Origin: Comamonadaceae bacterium
GTDB taxonomy: Bacteria; Pseudomonadota; Gammaproteobacteria; Burkholderiales; Burkholderiaceae_C
Reading direction: 5' to 3'
Length of the DNA: 64,000 bases
NCBI GenBank assembly: GCA_027486755.1
Contig: JAIXOM010000054.1
Span: 1 to 64,000 of the forward strand
Position 1 is the stretch's first letter, and each line of letters begins with the position of its first letter. This document shows positions 26,419 to 35,257 of this stretch, one piece after another. The notes under the pieces are model-generated. The model ran no database searches, was not told where the DNA came from, and saw nothing but the letters and a program-made list of their open reading frames with translations. Made by a program: the position numbers and the translations under genes.

Positions 26419-27390
26419 ATGCGGGGCATGATGAGCAACGCTCGCCTTCAACAGCTCATGACCCTCAGTCTGACGGGCTGGGCCCTGGCCTGGGCAACAA
26501 GCTGGGCCTATCAGGGCCGATGGGCCATGTCCGCATGGGCACTGCTTGTACTGGTGCCGCATACGCCAGCGCTCGCGCTGGAGTTTGTCTGGGCATCGCG
26601 CCTGGCCCGGCAAGAATCGGCGCGGCGCACATGGGGCGATCCGCAGGCGGCGGTGCAGCCCTACCCCGGCCTGACGCAGTGGATCAAGGCCGGCTGTCAG
26701 GAGGCCCTGATGGGTCTGCGCGTCTTCGCTTGGCACCAGCCCTGGCGCCATCGGGCCCATGCGGATCACCTTGCGCCCGAGGCGCGGGGGCGGCGCGGTG
26801 TGCTGCTGGTGCATGGCTTTTACTGCAACCGAGGCTTCTGGAATACCTGGATGCCACGTCTGCGCCAGGCGGGTGTGCCGTTTGTAGCGCTCACCCTGGA
26901 GCCCCCGCAATCCGATATTGCCCACCAAGCACGGGGGCTGGATCAAGCGCGGCAAAAACTAATCGAGGCCACAGGCCTGGAGCCCCTGCTGGTCGGACAC
27001 AGCATGGGCGGCCTGGCCATCCGCAGTTGGTTGGCCACACAAAGTGATGAATTGGCCAGGCGCCAGGAAGTCATCACCATAGGCTCGCCCCACCACGGCA
27101 CCGCCTTGGCCGCCTGGGCCCACTCACCGGCTGCGCTGCAGATGCGCATGGGCAGCGATTTCCTGCGCAGCCTGCAAGCCCGCGAGAGCGCTGCTGGCCC
27201 GAGCCGCATGACCTGCTACTGGAGTCTATGCGACAACGTGGTGTTCCCGGCCAACAGCGCCACACTGCCCGGCGCACGCAACATCCACCTGCCCGGCCTG
27301 CCCCATGTGGGCCTGGCGATGGCCGCGCCGATTCTCGATGATGTACTGGAGCGCCTGCGGGGACCAGCAGAAATGCGACCGAAGACCTGA
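26419..27390 (+). CDS. Membrane-anchored alpha/beta hydrolase, lipase-like
   Basis: About 323 residues. Two hydrophobic segments near the N-terminus (about residues 12-60) suggest membrane anchoring, followed by an alpha/beta hydrolase domain. Motifs: LLVHGFYCNRGFWNTWM (oxyanion region), VGHSMGGLAIRSW (nucleophile serine), GSPHHGTALAAWA as in bacterial triacylglycerol lipases, and LPHVGLA near the end for the histidine. It likely hydrolyses an acyl ester. ATGs at 26428 and 26431 are also possible starts. Confidence 0.82.
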   Translation: MRGMMSNARLQQLMTLSLTGWALAWATSWAYQGRWAMSAWALLVLVPHTPALALEFVWASRLARQESARRTWGDPQAAVQPYPGLTQWIKAGCQEALMGLRVFAWHQPWRHRAHADHLAPEARGRRGVLLVHGFYCNRGFWNTWMPRLRQAGVPFVALTLEPPQSDIAHQARGLDQARQKLIEATGLEPLLVGHSMGGLAIRSWLATQSDELARRQEVITIGSPHHGTALAAWAHSPAALQMRMGSDFLRSLQARESAAGPSRMTCYWSLCDNVVFPANSATLPGARNIHLPGLPHVGLAMAAPILDDVLERLRGPAEMRPKT

Positions 27391-27391
27391 T

Positions 27392-27415
27392 TCGCCGCCA
27401 GGGCGCGGCTCCCAC
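27392..27415 (+). repeat. Solitary REP-like element
   Basis: TCGCCGCCAGGGCGCGGCTCCCAC differs by one base from the core of the five REP-like units at 34991-35241. It lies just after the stop of the lipase-like gene, between convergent genes (radA is on the other strand). Confidence 0.7.
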
Positions 27416-27459
27416 CACCCCTATTGAAGCTCAAGGCTGCACTGGTAGGCGCGTCGCCC

Positions 27460-28827
27460 TCAAAGCCCGCGCACCGCTTCGACCACCTGTTCAATCCGCT
27501 CAACCGCGTGGACAGTCAGGCCTTCGATCGGCTTTTTGGGGGCGTTGGCCTTGGGCACCACCGCCACGGAGAAGCCCAGCTTGGCCGCCTCCTTCAGGCG
27601 CTCCTGGCCGCGCGGGGCGGGCCGCACTTCGCCCGCCAGACCGACCTCGCCAAACGCAATGAAGCCCTTGGGCAGGGGCCGGCCGCGCAGGCTGGAGGTG
27701 ATGGCCAGCAGCACCGCCAAATCGGCCGCCGGCTCGCTGATGCGCACACCACCGACCGCGTTGACGAACACATCCTGGTCCATGCAGGCCACGCCCGCAT
27801 GACGGTGCAGGACGGCCAGCAGCATGGCCAGGCGGTCACGGTCCAGGCCCACCGACAAGCGCCTGGGGCTGGGGCCGCCCGAATCGACCAGGGCCTGAAT
27901 CTCGACCAGCAGCGGCCGCGAGCCTTCCAGGGTGACCATGACGCAGCTGCCCGGCACCGGCTCGGCATGCTGGGATAAGAAGATGGCGCTGGGGTTGCTC
28001 ACGCCCTTGAGGCCTTTTTCGGTCATGGCAAACACGCCGATCTCATTGACCGCACCGAAACGGTTCTTGATGGCGCGCACCAGGCGAAAGCTCGAATGGG
28101 TATCGCCTTCAAAGTAGAGCACGGTATCGACCATGTGCTCGAGCACCCGCGGGCCGGCCAGCGCGCCCTCCTTGGTGACATGGCCGACCAGCACAATGGT
28201 CACGCCCTCGCTCTTGGCGACCCGGGTCAGATGAGCGGCGCATTCACGCACCTGCGCCACCGATCCGGGCGCGCTGGTGAGCTGGTTGGAGTAGACCGTC
28301 TGTATGGAGTCGATCACCGCCACATGGGGGCGCTCGGCCTGCAGGGTGCTCAGCATCTTTTCCAGCTCGGTCTCGGCCAGCACTTGGACCTGCGAACCCT
28401 CCAGTCCCAGGCGCCGCGCGCGCAGCGCCACCTGGGCGCCGCTTTCTTCGCCGGTCACATAAAGTGTTTTTTGGCCGCGTCGCTGCAAGGCGTCGAGCGC
28501 CTGCAGCAGCAAGGTCGACTTGCCTATGCCCGGATCGCCGCCTATGAGCACCACCCCACCTTCAACCATGCCGCCGCCCAGCACCCGATCCAGCTCGTCG
28601 AGCCCGCTGGGCGTGCGCTCAAAATCGCTGGCCTCGATGTTGGCCAGCGTCATTAAGGGCGAGGCCGGTGTGAGGCCCGGCCGGGCGCCAAAGCGGTTCT
28701 TGCCGCTGCCGGCGGGCTCGGCCACCGTCTCGATCAGGCTGTTCCAGGCGCGGCAGTGCGGGCACTGGCCCAGCCACTTGGCGCTGGTGCCACCGCACTC
28801 GCTGCAGTTGAAAGTCGTTTTGGCCAT
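27460..28827 (-). CDS. radA: DNA repair protein RadA
   Basis: A 455-residue RecA-like ATPase that promotes branch migration in recombinational repair. It has the N-terminal C4 zinc finger (Cys8, Cys11, Cys22, Cys25), Walker A in GGDPGIGKSTLL, the RadA-specific KNRFGAVNEIGVF motif, and a C-terminal Lon-like domain with DQDVFVNAVGGVRISEPAADLAV and GEVGLAGEVRP. Length matches the family (about 450-460). It is convergent with the lipase-like gene. Confidence 0.98.
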   Translation of the reverse strand: MAKTTFNCSECGGTSAKWLGQCPHCRAWNSLIETVAEPAGSGKNRFGARPGLTPASPLMTLANIEASDFERTPSGLDELDRVLGGGMVEGGVVLIGGDPGIGKSTLLLQALDALQRRGQKTLYVTGEESGAQVALRARRLGLEGSQVQVLAETELEKMLSTLQAERPHVAVIDSIQTVYSNQLTSAPGSVAQVRECAAHLTRVAKSEGVTIVLVGHVTKEGALAGPRVLEHMVDTVLYFEGDTHSSFRLVRAIKNRFGAVNEIGVFAMTEKGLKGVSNPSAIFLSQHAEPVPGSCVMVTLEGSRPLLVEIQALVDSGGPSPRRLSVGLDRDRLAMLLAVLHRHAGVACMDQDVFVNAVGGVRISEPAADLAVLLAITSSLRGRPLPKGFIAFGEVGLAGEVRPAPRGQERLKEAAKLGFSVAVVPKANAPKKPIEGLTVHAVERIEQVVEAVRGL

Positions 28828-28954
28828 CGCGCAAGTGTAGGGGGGTCATCTGGGCGGCCATCGATGCAGGCGCATGGCCGCGGCACGGCCGACTGGCCAG
28901 CCGGCGCACAGGGGGACGCACAAGCAGACTCTCCACCAGACTGAAAAGGTCGAT

Positions 28955-28969
28955 GCATAAAATAGACCT
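28955..28969 (+). promoter_or_regulatory. Candidate -10 region of the cyclophilin gene
   Basis: CATAAAAT (28955-28962) is a good -10-like element 11 bp before the ATG at 28973, so any leader would be very short. It lies inside an inverted repeat AGGTC (28947-28951) / GACCT (28965-28969). No convincing -35 was found. Confidence 0.3.
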
Positions 28970-28972
28970 ACT

Positions 28973-29926
28973 ATGTATCCCTACTTTCTGTGCGCCGCGC
29001 TGGCCCTTTGTTTGTCTGCCTGTGGCGGTGGCGGCGGGACTGCCTCCAGCAGCGACAACACCTCGCCCCCAGCGACCACAGCCGCTGCAGCCGCGCTCAC
29101 CGCCCAAGCCACGGCCGACAACAAAATCCGCCTAACCCTCAGCGGCACTGGCAGCACGGCCAGCCGCTACTGCATCCGGCAAGACGCCGTTCAGCCCCTG
29201 GCCAGTGATGCCTGCTTTGCTGACAGCGACTCCACCTTGCTGGTACAGGAAAAAACCATCACCCCATCGAACACCCAACGCGTGACCTTCACGACCTGGC
29301 TGCTCAGCGGCAACACCGTCAGCCGGCATGCCAGCGTGAGCATGCCGGGAAAGACCTGCAGCGCCGCCGCCTATGCCGCCCTGAAGGCTCTGGCCACCAC
29401 CAAGAGCGCGGTCTGCATATTGACCGGCAGTGGCGCCAACAGCTACGAGTCGGTGCTGCTGCTTGAGCCAGTCAAGGCGCCCAATACCGTGGCCAACTTC
29501 CTGCGCTATGTGAACCAGGGCTTTTACGATCAGACGGTGTTTCATCGCTTCCTTAAAAGCGGGGTCAATGTGGTTCAAGGGGGCGGCTACACCTTCACAG
29601 GAGGCACCTACCTGGCCAAGCCTGGCACCTTGCCGGCCATCACGCTGGAGTCGACCCTGAGCAGTACGCTGAGCAACAGCGCCGCCAGCATCGCGATGGC
29701 CCGCACCAGCGATCCGGACTCGGCCACCGCAGGCTTTTTCGTCAACACCAGTAACAACGCCGCCAGCTTTGACAGCAGCACCAGCCGCAACGGCTATGCG
29801 GTGTTTGGCAGCTTCATTTATGGTGCGCAAAGCTGGATCGATCTGCTCAACTCAGTCAGCGGCAGCACCGAGGTGATCAACCCCAGCACGCCGGTACAGC
29901 TTTACTGGGCTTACCAGATTCAATGA
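28973..29926 (+). CDS. Lipoprotein peptidyl-prolyl isomerase, cyclophilin type
   Basis: A 317-residue protein. The signal peptide ends in a lipobox (LSAC|GGGGG), so it should be lipidated and exported. Residues about 30-150 are a Thr/Ala-rich domain of unknown fold. Residues about 155-317 form a cyclophilin domain: TVANFLRYVNQGFYDQTVFHRFLKSGVNVVQGGGYTFTGG, then ASIAMARTSDPDSATAGFFVN. The catalytic Arg of the FHR motif is present. It precedes a large secreted repeat protein by 10 bp, so a role in folding that protein in the periplasm or at the surface is an attractive inference. Confidence 0.88.
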   Translation: MYPYFLCAALALCLSACGGGGGTASSSDNTSPPATTAAAAALTAQATADNKIRLTLSGTGSTASRYCIRQDAVQPLASDACFADSDSTLLVQEKTITPSNTQRVTFTTWLLSGNTVSRHASVSMPGKTCSAAAYAALKALATTKSAVCILTGSGANSYESVLLLEPVKAPNTVANFLRYVNQGFYDQTVFHRFLKSGVNVVQGGGYTFTGGTYLAKPGTLPAITLESTLSSTLSNSAASIAMARTSDPDSATAGFFVNTSNNAASFDSSTSRNGYAVFGSFIYGAQSWIDLLNSVSGSTEVINPSTPVQLYWAYQIQ

Positions 29927-29936
29927 GGCACAGGCC

Positions 29937-32900
29937 ATGACCACCCCCTCCCTGCTCAGGCCCGCCCCAGCGTCTGCCACGTCTGCAGCGCTGATTGCGC
30001 CTGAGGTGGCGCTTACACCCCAAGCACACGCAAGCCGCCCGGACCTGCCCGGCCAGGCGCCGGTGCTCCCGACAATCTTGCACACGGCTGAGCAGGGCAC
30101 GGGCAGCAAGCCCGGCCGACTGCGCAAAGGAAGGCTCAGCTCAGGGGGCGAGGCGGGGCAAACGCCGCAGAACACCGAGGTGATGGAGGAGACGCAAGCG
30201 CAGCCCGAGGCGGAGCTGCTGCTGGCGCAGGCCCCAGCAGCCGCTGGCAGTTCGCAAGCAGCAAGCCCACCGGCACCAAGCGCGAGCAGCGCCAACCACG
30301 CAAACAGCCCGAGCAGCCCAGCAGACACCAAGCCCACGATCGAGTCGCGCCTGCTCAGCCCTTTGACCCAGACCGCCAGCTGGGCCTCGGCCGACTGGTT
30401 CGGCGCGGTGCCGGTGGGCGCAGCCGGTACCGGCGCGCTGCTGACATTGGCCGCGCTCGCCGGAGGCGGTGGCGGTGGCGGTGGCTCAAGCCCGGCGGCG
30501 AGCACCACCCCTGCGGCCGATACCCAAGCCCCAGTGCTGCAAAGTGCCCAGATCGCGGACAGCGCCGGCACGCAACTGGTCCTGAGCTACGACGAACTGC
30601 TGAGCAACACACTGCCCGACAAGAGCAGCTTTCAAGTGTTGGTCGACGGCAGCGCCACCACCGTCAGCACCGTGGCCCGTGGCACCGATTTCAAAAGCGT
30701 GGTGCTGACGCTGGGCGCTGCGGTGAGCAGCCCCAAGAGCGTCAAAGTGAGCCTGGCCGACGGCAGCGCCATCAAGGACCAGGCGGGCAATACAGCAGCC
30801 AGCCTGCGCGACCAAGGGGTCACCGTCACCGACAAGATCGCCCCCACCCTGATCAGCAGGACCGCCATCACCAATGCCAGCCAGTCGGTGATGGTGCTGC
30901 GCTACTCGGAAGACCTGCTGAGCAGTGGCCAGCCGGCGACCACAGATTTCGGCGTTCTGGTCGACGGGGTGGCTGCAAGCATTACCTCGGCGCAGATTCT
31001 GGGCGACTCGGTGCGCCTGAGCCTGGGCAGCCGCATTACCGCCAGCAGCCCGATCATCCAGCTCAGTTACGCACAAGCCGCCGACAGCGCCAAGGCGCTG
31101 CAAGACGCGGCCGGCAACCGGGTCGCAGCCATTGACACGCCCGGTGGCATCACGGTCAGTCACAGCCAGGACAGCGCAGCGCCGACCTTGAGCAGCAGCT
31201 CATCGGCCGTGGCTGCGGTCGACCGCAGCGCCCGCCAGATCCGCCTGACATTTACTGAGGCGCTGGATGCGGGCTCATTGCCCGCTGCCTCCAGCCTGAG
31301 CGTGGATGTGAGCAGCGCGGGCAGCACCCGCAGTGTGGCGGTCAGCGGCCTCAAGCTCTCCGGTAGCGTGCTCGAACTGGCCCTGGCCGAGGCCGTCACC
31401 GACCCCCTGGCCGGCCTGCGGGTGCGTTACAGCCCGCCGACCAGCGGCGCAGCCTTGCAGGACTGGGCCGGCATCCCGGTGGCGGCCTTCGACCGCAGCG
31501 TGGCCACCGTCGATGCGGTGGCGCCCACCCAGCTCTCCAGCCGCTTCACCTCGGACCGTGCGCTTGAACTGAGCTTTGACGAAACCCTGGGCGCCATCGG
31601 CCCCGACAAGGGCGCCTTCGTGCTGACCGCCAATGGTGGCACCGAGCTCAAACCCGTCTCGAGCCTGGTCGCGAACAAGACCCTCACGCTGACTTTTGAC
31701 ACCGCCGTCCAATCCGGTCAGAGCGCCACATTGCGATACACCGCGCCCAACAGCGACCCGAGTGCACTCAATCAGGCGCTGCAGGACGTGAGCGGTAACG
31801 ACAGCGCAGCGCTGTCCAGCACGCCCGACACCACCGCACCGACCCTGGTCGGCGCTACCACCAACAGCAGCGGCCTGCAGGTCTTGCTCAACTACTCCGA
31901 AGCCCTGCTCGGCCCGAGCAGCAGCGGCACGCCGGTCATCCCTGCTGTGGCCGCCAGCGCCTTCAAGGTTTTCAAAGGCAGCGGGCAGTCCGTCAATGTC
32001 AGCGGCGTGAGCATCTCGGGGCAGCAGGTTCAGCTGACCTTAGACAGCGCCATCCTGCCCAGCGAGTCGGTGAATGTTTTTTATGTCGCACCCGCAGCGA
32101 GCATAGGCGTGAACAACGCGGCGGTGCAAGACAGCAGCGGCAACGACGCCGCTGCCCTGGGCAGCGGCGTCAACGGCCAGGCGGTGAGCAACCTGGCGCT
32201 GCCGGCGCTCTCGCAGGCCTTGCTGGACTCGCAGGCAGCGCCCTTTGATCGGGTGCTGCTGAATTTGAACGAGGCCTACAGCGGCACGCTCCCCGACAAA
32301 AGCGCGTTTGCCGTCAAGGTCGGTGGCAGTGCGCAGGCCATCGCCAGCCTCAGTGGCTCAGGGCAGGAGCTGGTGCTGCAATTGAGCAGCCCCATCACCA
32401 GCGCCGGCGAATTGCGGGTCACGTACGCCGCACCCATCAGCAACCCCTTGAAGGGCGCAAGCGGCAAGAACGTAGCCAGCTTCGACCAGTCCTACGGGCA
32501 GTTGATCACCGGAACCGCAGGCGATGACACGCTCAGCGGTCAGGCTGGCCGGACCGATTACTTTCTGGGCAGCGCAGGCAATGACAGCCTCAGCGGCCTG
32601 GGCGGCGCCGACCAATACGCCTGGCCCAATTTTGCCGGCGGCCCGGGCCTCTGGCGGCAAACGCTCAAGGATTTTGGCTTCAAAAAGGGAAGCGGCACCC
32701 TTCAAGGCACCACCGAAGCCGACACCCTGGACTTAAGTTCTCTGCTGGTGGGCTATAGCGATGCCAACAAAGCCCAATTCCTGCGCTTTGGCAAGAACAC
32801 CGACGGCAAACTGATGCTGGAAGTCGATCATGACGGCGGTGCCAGCTTTTCCACCACCGCCACGCTGGTGTTTGACAATGCGAACATCGACCCAAGCAAT

Positions 32901-33005
32901 CAAGTGCTGGCCGGCGGGCAGTTTGTCAACGACAGCGGCAGCAACCTGGTCTTGAGCAATGTGCTGGCGCACCTGATGAGCCAGGGTCAGCTGGTCGTTC
33001 TCTGA
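29937..33005 (+). CDS. Large SwmB-repeat protein with RTX-type calcium-binding motifs
   Basis: A 1022-residue protein, low in Cys and rich in Ser/Ala. Residues 1-150 are disordered and Pro/Ala/Gln-rich. A hydrophobic stretch at about 155-175 is followed by an eight-Gly tract and a Ser linker (about 175-190). Residues 195-855 hold six SwmB-like beta-sandwich repeats of about 105-115 residues, most starting near D-x-x-AP and ending near LQD-x-x-GN. Residues 858-890 contain RTX-like GTAGDDTLSG and GSAGNDSLSG motifs. The C-terminal 130 residues have the DTLDLSSLLVGY pattern seen in type I secretion targets. It is probably a secreted or surface adhesin. No T1SS genes lie nearby. Confidence 0.85.
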   Translation: MTTPSLLRPAPASATSAALIAPEVALTPQAHASRPDLPGQAPVLPTILHTAEQGTGSKPGRLRKGRLSSGGEAGQTPQNTEVMEETQAQPEAELLLAQAPAAAGSSQAASPPAPSASSANHANSPSSPADTKPTIESRLLSPLTQTASWASADWFGAVPVGAAGTGALLTLAALAGGGGGGGGSSPAASTTPAADTQAPVLQSAQIADSAGTQLVLSYDELLSNTLPDKSSFQVLVDGSATTVSTVARGTDFKSVVLTLGAAVSSPKSVKVSLADGSAIKDQAGNTAASLRDQGVTVTDKIAPTLISRTAITNASQSVMVLRYSEDLLSSGQPATTDFGVLVDGVAASITSAQILGDSVRLSLGSRITASSPIIQLSYAQAADSAKALQDAAGNRVAAIDTPGGITVSHSQDSAAPTLSSSSSAVAAVDRSARQIRLTFTEALDAGSLPAASSLSVDVSSAGSTRSVAVSGLKLSGSVLELALAEAVTDPLAGLRVRYSPPTSGAALQDWAGIPVAAFDRSVATVDAVAPTQLSSRFTSDRALELSFDETLGAIGPDKGAFVLTANGGTELKPVSSLVANKTLTLTFDTAVQSGQSATLRYTAPNSDPSALNQALQDVSGNDSAALSSTPDTTAPTLVGATTNSSGLQVLLNYSEALLGPSSSGTPVIPAVAASAFKVFKGSGQSVNVSGVSISGQQVQLTLDSAILPSESVNVFYVAPAASIGVNNAAVQDSSGNDAAALGSGVNGQAVSNLALPALSQALLDSQAAPFDRVLLNLNEAYSGTLPDKSAFAVKVGGSAQAIASLSGSGQELVLQLSSPITSAGELRVTYAAPISNPLKGASGKNVASFDQSYGQLITGTAGDDTLSGQAGRTDYFLGSAGNDSLSGLGGADQYAWPNFAGGPGLWRQTLKDFGFKKGSGTLQGTTEADTLDLSSLLVGYSDANKAQFLRFGKNTDGKLMLEVDHDGGASFSTTATLVFDNANIDPSNQVLAGGQFVNDSGSNLVLSNVLAHLMSQGQLVVL

Positions 33006-33051
33006 GAGCGCTTGCGAAGCTGGTGCCAGGCACGCGGTTAGACTGCGGACC

Positions 33052-34074
33052 ATGAATGTGGACCCTCCAAGCCCGGCGATCCGGCGGGTGGCGATTGTGG
33101 GCGCCGGTGCGATCGGCATCTGGATCGGAGCGCGGCTGGCCCAAGCCGGCTGCCAGCTCAGCGCGCTGGCCCGCGGCGCTACCCTGTCAGCACTGCGCGG
33201 TAATGGCCTGCGGCTGCAATCGGGCACACAGCCCTTGATGCAGGCGGCGGTACAAGCCAGCGATCGCGCCGTCGACCTTGGCAAGCAAGACCTGGTGGTG
33301 ATTGCCTTGAAGGCACCAGCGCTGGCCGAGGTGGCCCAGCAAATCGGGCCGCTGATCGGGCCGCACACCTTGATCCTGACGGCGATGAACGGCGTGCCCT
33401 GGTGGTTCTTTGAGGGCTTCGGCGGCGAGCTGGCAGGCACGCGTCTGCAGTCGATAGACCCCGAGGGGCGCATCGCCGCCGCTCTGCCCTCGGCCCAGGT
33501 CCTGGGCGCGGTGGTGCATGCCAGCTGCGCGACCTTGGAGCCGGGCCTGGTGCAACACCATTTTGGGCAAGGCCTGGTGATCGGCGAGCCAGCCGGCGGC
33601 CTGAGCCCACGGGTACAGGCATTGGCACACTTGCTTGGACGGGCCGGCTTTGACACCGAGACCTCGGGCTGCATACAGCGCGACATCTGGTTCAAGCTCT
33701 GGGGCAATATGACGGTCAACCCCATCAGCGCGCTGACCGGCGCCACCACAGACCTGATCATGGACGACGAGCTGCTGCGTCAGGCCATCTCGGGCATGAT
33801 GCTCGAGGCGCGCGACATCGGTGCGCGCATCGGCCTGCCAATCGATCAAAACCCCGAGGAGCGCCACGCTGTCACTCGCAAACTCGGGCGCTTCAAAACC
33901 TCCATGCTGCAAGACTTCGAGGCCGGCAAGCCGGTGGAGCTCGACGCCCTGCTGGGCGCGGTGCGGGAACTGGGTCAGCGCACCGGCGTGGTCACGCCGC
34001 TGATCGACGCACTGCTGGCCATGGCCAGGCTGCAGGCACGCATCAAGGGCCTGTACCCCTGGGCCGCCCCATGA
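33052..34074 (+). CDS. panE: 2-Dehydropantoate 2-reductase family protein (ApbA/PanE)
   Basis: A 340-residue NADPH-dependent ketopantoate reductase-like enzyme, the pantothenate pathway step from ketopantoate to pantoate. The N-terminal VGAGAIGIWIGARLAQAG binds NADP. The middle has VIALKAPAL and the C-terminal helical domain has KLWGNMTVNPISALTG and SMLQDFEAGKPVELDALLG, both typical. Paralogues acting on other 2-oxo acids exist, so panE is tentative. The next gene overlaps by ATGA. Confidence 0.82.
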   Translation: MNVDPPSPAIRRVAIVGAGAIGIWIGARLAQAGCQLSALARGATLSALRGNGLRLQSGTQPLMQAAVQASDRAVDLGKQDLVVIALKAPALAEVAQQIGPLIGPHTLILTAMNGVPWWFFEGFGGELAGTRLQSIDPEGRIAAALPSAQVLGAVVHASCATLEPGLVQHHFGQGLVIGEPAGGLSPRVQALAHLLGRAGFDTETSGCIQRDIWFKLWGNMTVNPISALTGATTDLIMDDELLRQAISGMMLEARDIGARIGLPIDQNPEERHAVTRKLGRFKTSMLQDFEAGKPVELDALLGAVRELGQRTGVVTPLIDALLAMARLQARIKGLYPWAAP

Positions 34075-34973
34075 GCACTCAGCGCGCCCTGAGCACCACC
34101 GCATTCCTGACCCTGCTGGCCGTCGCCAGCATGATGGGGGCCAACCACGTTGCAGCGCGACTGGCTTTCAACCACGGCACCGATGTCGGCACCGCGGTGG
34201 TCGTTCGCAGCGGCGTGACCGCACTGGTGCTGGCCCTGCTGCTGTGGCGGCAGGCGCCTTCGAACACGCCCAGCCCCAGACAGTGGCGCATGCTGCTGCT
34301 CGCTGGCCTGCTGGTCGGTGTGCAAAGCCTGTGCGTCTATTCCTCGGTAGCGAGGCTGCCGGTGGCGCTGGCCCTGCTGGCCTTCAACACCTTCCCGATC
34401 TTTGCCGGCCTGTGGGCCTGGCTGCTTTACCGTCAAAAACCGGCGCGCACCCTCTTGCTGGCCATGCCGGTGCTGCTCGCCGGCCTGGCCCTGGCCCTGG
34501 ACGTCATGGGCGCAGCCTCGGGCCTGGGTGCGCGGGCCCAGTGGCAGCAAATTGGCGCAGGCCTGGCCTTCGCCCTGGCCGCCGCCGCCAGCTTTGGCCT
34601 GGTGCTGATCTTGACCCAACACGAGGTGGCCGGCGTCGACGCGCGCCTGCGCACAGCCACCACCATGGCCCTGGCCTGCGGCGTGGCCCTAGCCCTGGTG
34701 AGCGCCCAAGGCAGCTGGCAATTGCCGCAATCGGACACCGGCTGGCTGGGCCTGACCCTGCTGACGGTGCTCTACGGCACTGGCATCACGGTGCTGCTGG
34801 CGGTGCTGCCACGCCTGGGCGTGGTCGGCAACTCACCCATCCTCAATATTGAGCCGGTGGTCGCCCTGGTGCTGGCCTGGCTGCTGCTGGGCCAAACCAT
34901 CGCGCCCATCCAAATCGCTGGTGGCCTGATCGTGGTGGCCACGGTGATGGCGCTGGGTCTGCGCAAGCGCTGA
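34071..34973 (+). CDS. EamA/DMT-family transporter
   Basis: A 300-residue ten-helix exporter-like protein with two EamA repeats (about residues 12-140 and 160-297). It starts at an ATGA overlap with the panE-like gene, so the two are translationally coupled. Motifs include NHVAARLAFNHGTDVGTAVVVRSGVTAL, LLAFNTFPIFAGLWAW and the C-terminal NIEPVVALVLAWLLLGQTI. Substrate unknown. Confidence 0.88.
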   Translation: MSTQRALSTTAFLTLLAVASMMGANHVAARLAFNHGTDVGTAVVVRSGVTALVLALLLWRQAPSNTPSPRQWRMLLLAGLLVGVQSLCVYSSVARLPVALALLAFNTFPIFAGLWAWLLYRQKPARTLLLAMPVLLAGLALALDVMGAASGLGARAQWQQIGAGLAFALAAAASFGLVLILTQHEVAGVDARLRTATTMALACGVALALVSAQGSWQLPQSDTGWLGLTLLTVLYGTGITVLLAVLPRLGVVGNSPILNIEPVVALVLAWLLLGQTIAPIQIAGGLIVVATVMALGLRKR

Positions 34974-34990
34974 GTGCGGGCCGATTTGAG

Positions 34991-35241
34991 GCCGCATCGC
35001 CGCGAGGGCGCGGCTCCCACACCCCTTTCCCGAACGCTTGTTGGGTTTTGTGGGAGCGCCGCCCCCGGCGCGATGCGGCTTTGGATCAGGCGCAGCGCCT
35101 GTTTGAAGGCCGCATCACCGCGAAGGCGCGGCTCCCACAGCCTATTTCAAGGCCGGATGTTCTCCCTGTGGGAGTGCCGCCCTCGGCACGATGCGGCAGC
35201 CGATTTTAGCGCCGCATCGCCGCGAGGGCGTGGCTCCCACA
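34991..35241. repeat. BIME-like array of five alternating REP units
   Basis: Five 31-bp units related to GCCGCATCGCCGCGAGGGCG-CGGCTCCCACA occur at 34991-35021 (+), 35049-35079 (-), 35109-35139 (+), 35167-35197 (-) and 35211-35241 (+). Orientation strictly alternates, and each unit holds an internal GC-rich stem. The array fills the 284-bp gap between the DMT gene and the ModA-like gene (convergent ends). One related solitary unit is at 27392. Likely roles are transcription termination, mRNA 3' protection or gyrase/IHF binding, as for REPs elsewhere. Confidence 0.92.
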
Positions 35242-35257
35242 CTTCAAGCCATAGGGC

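Noticed and set aside
34991..35241. CRISPR-like regular repeats
   Set aside because: Units alternate in orientation and spacers are short, repeat-related and not uniform; no cas genes. It is a BIME/REP array.
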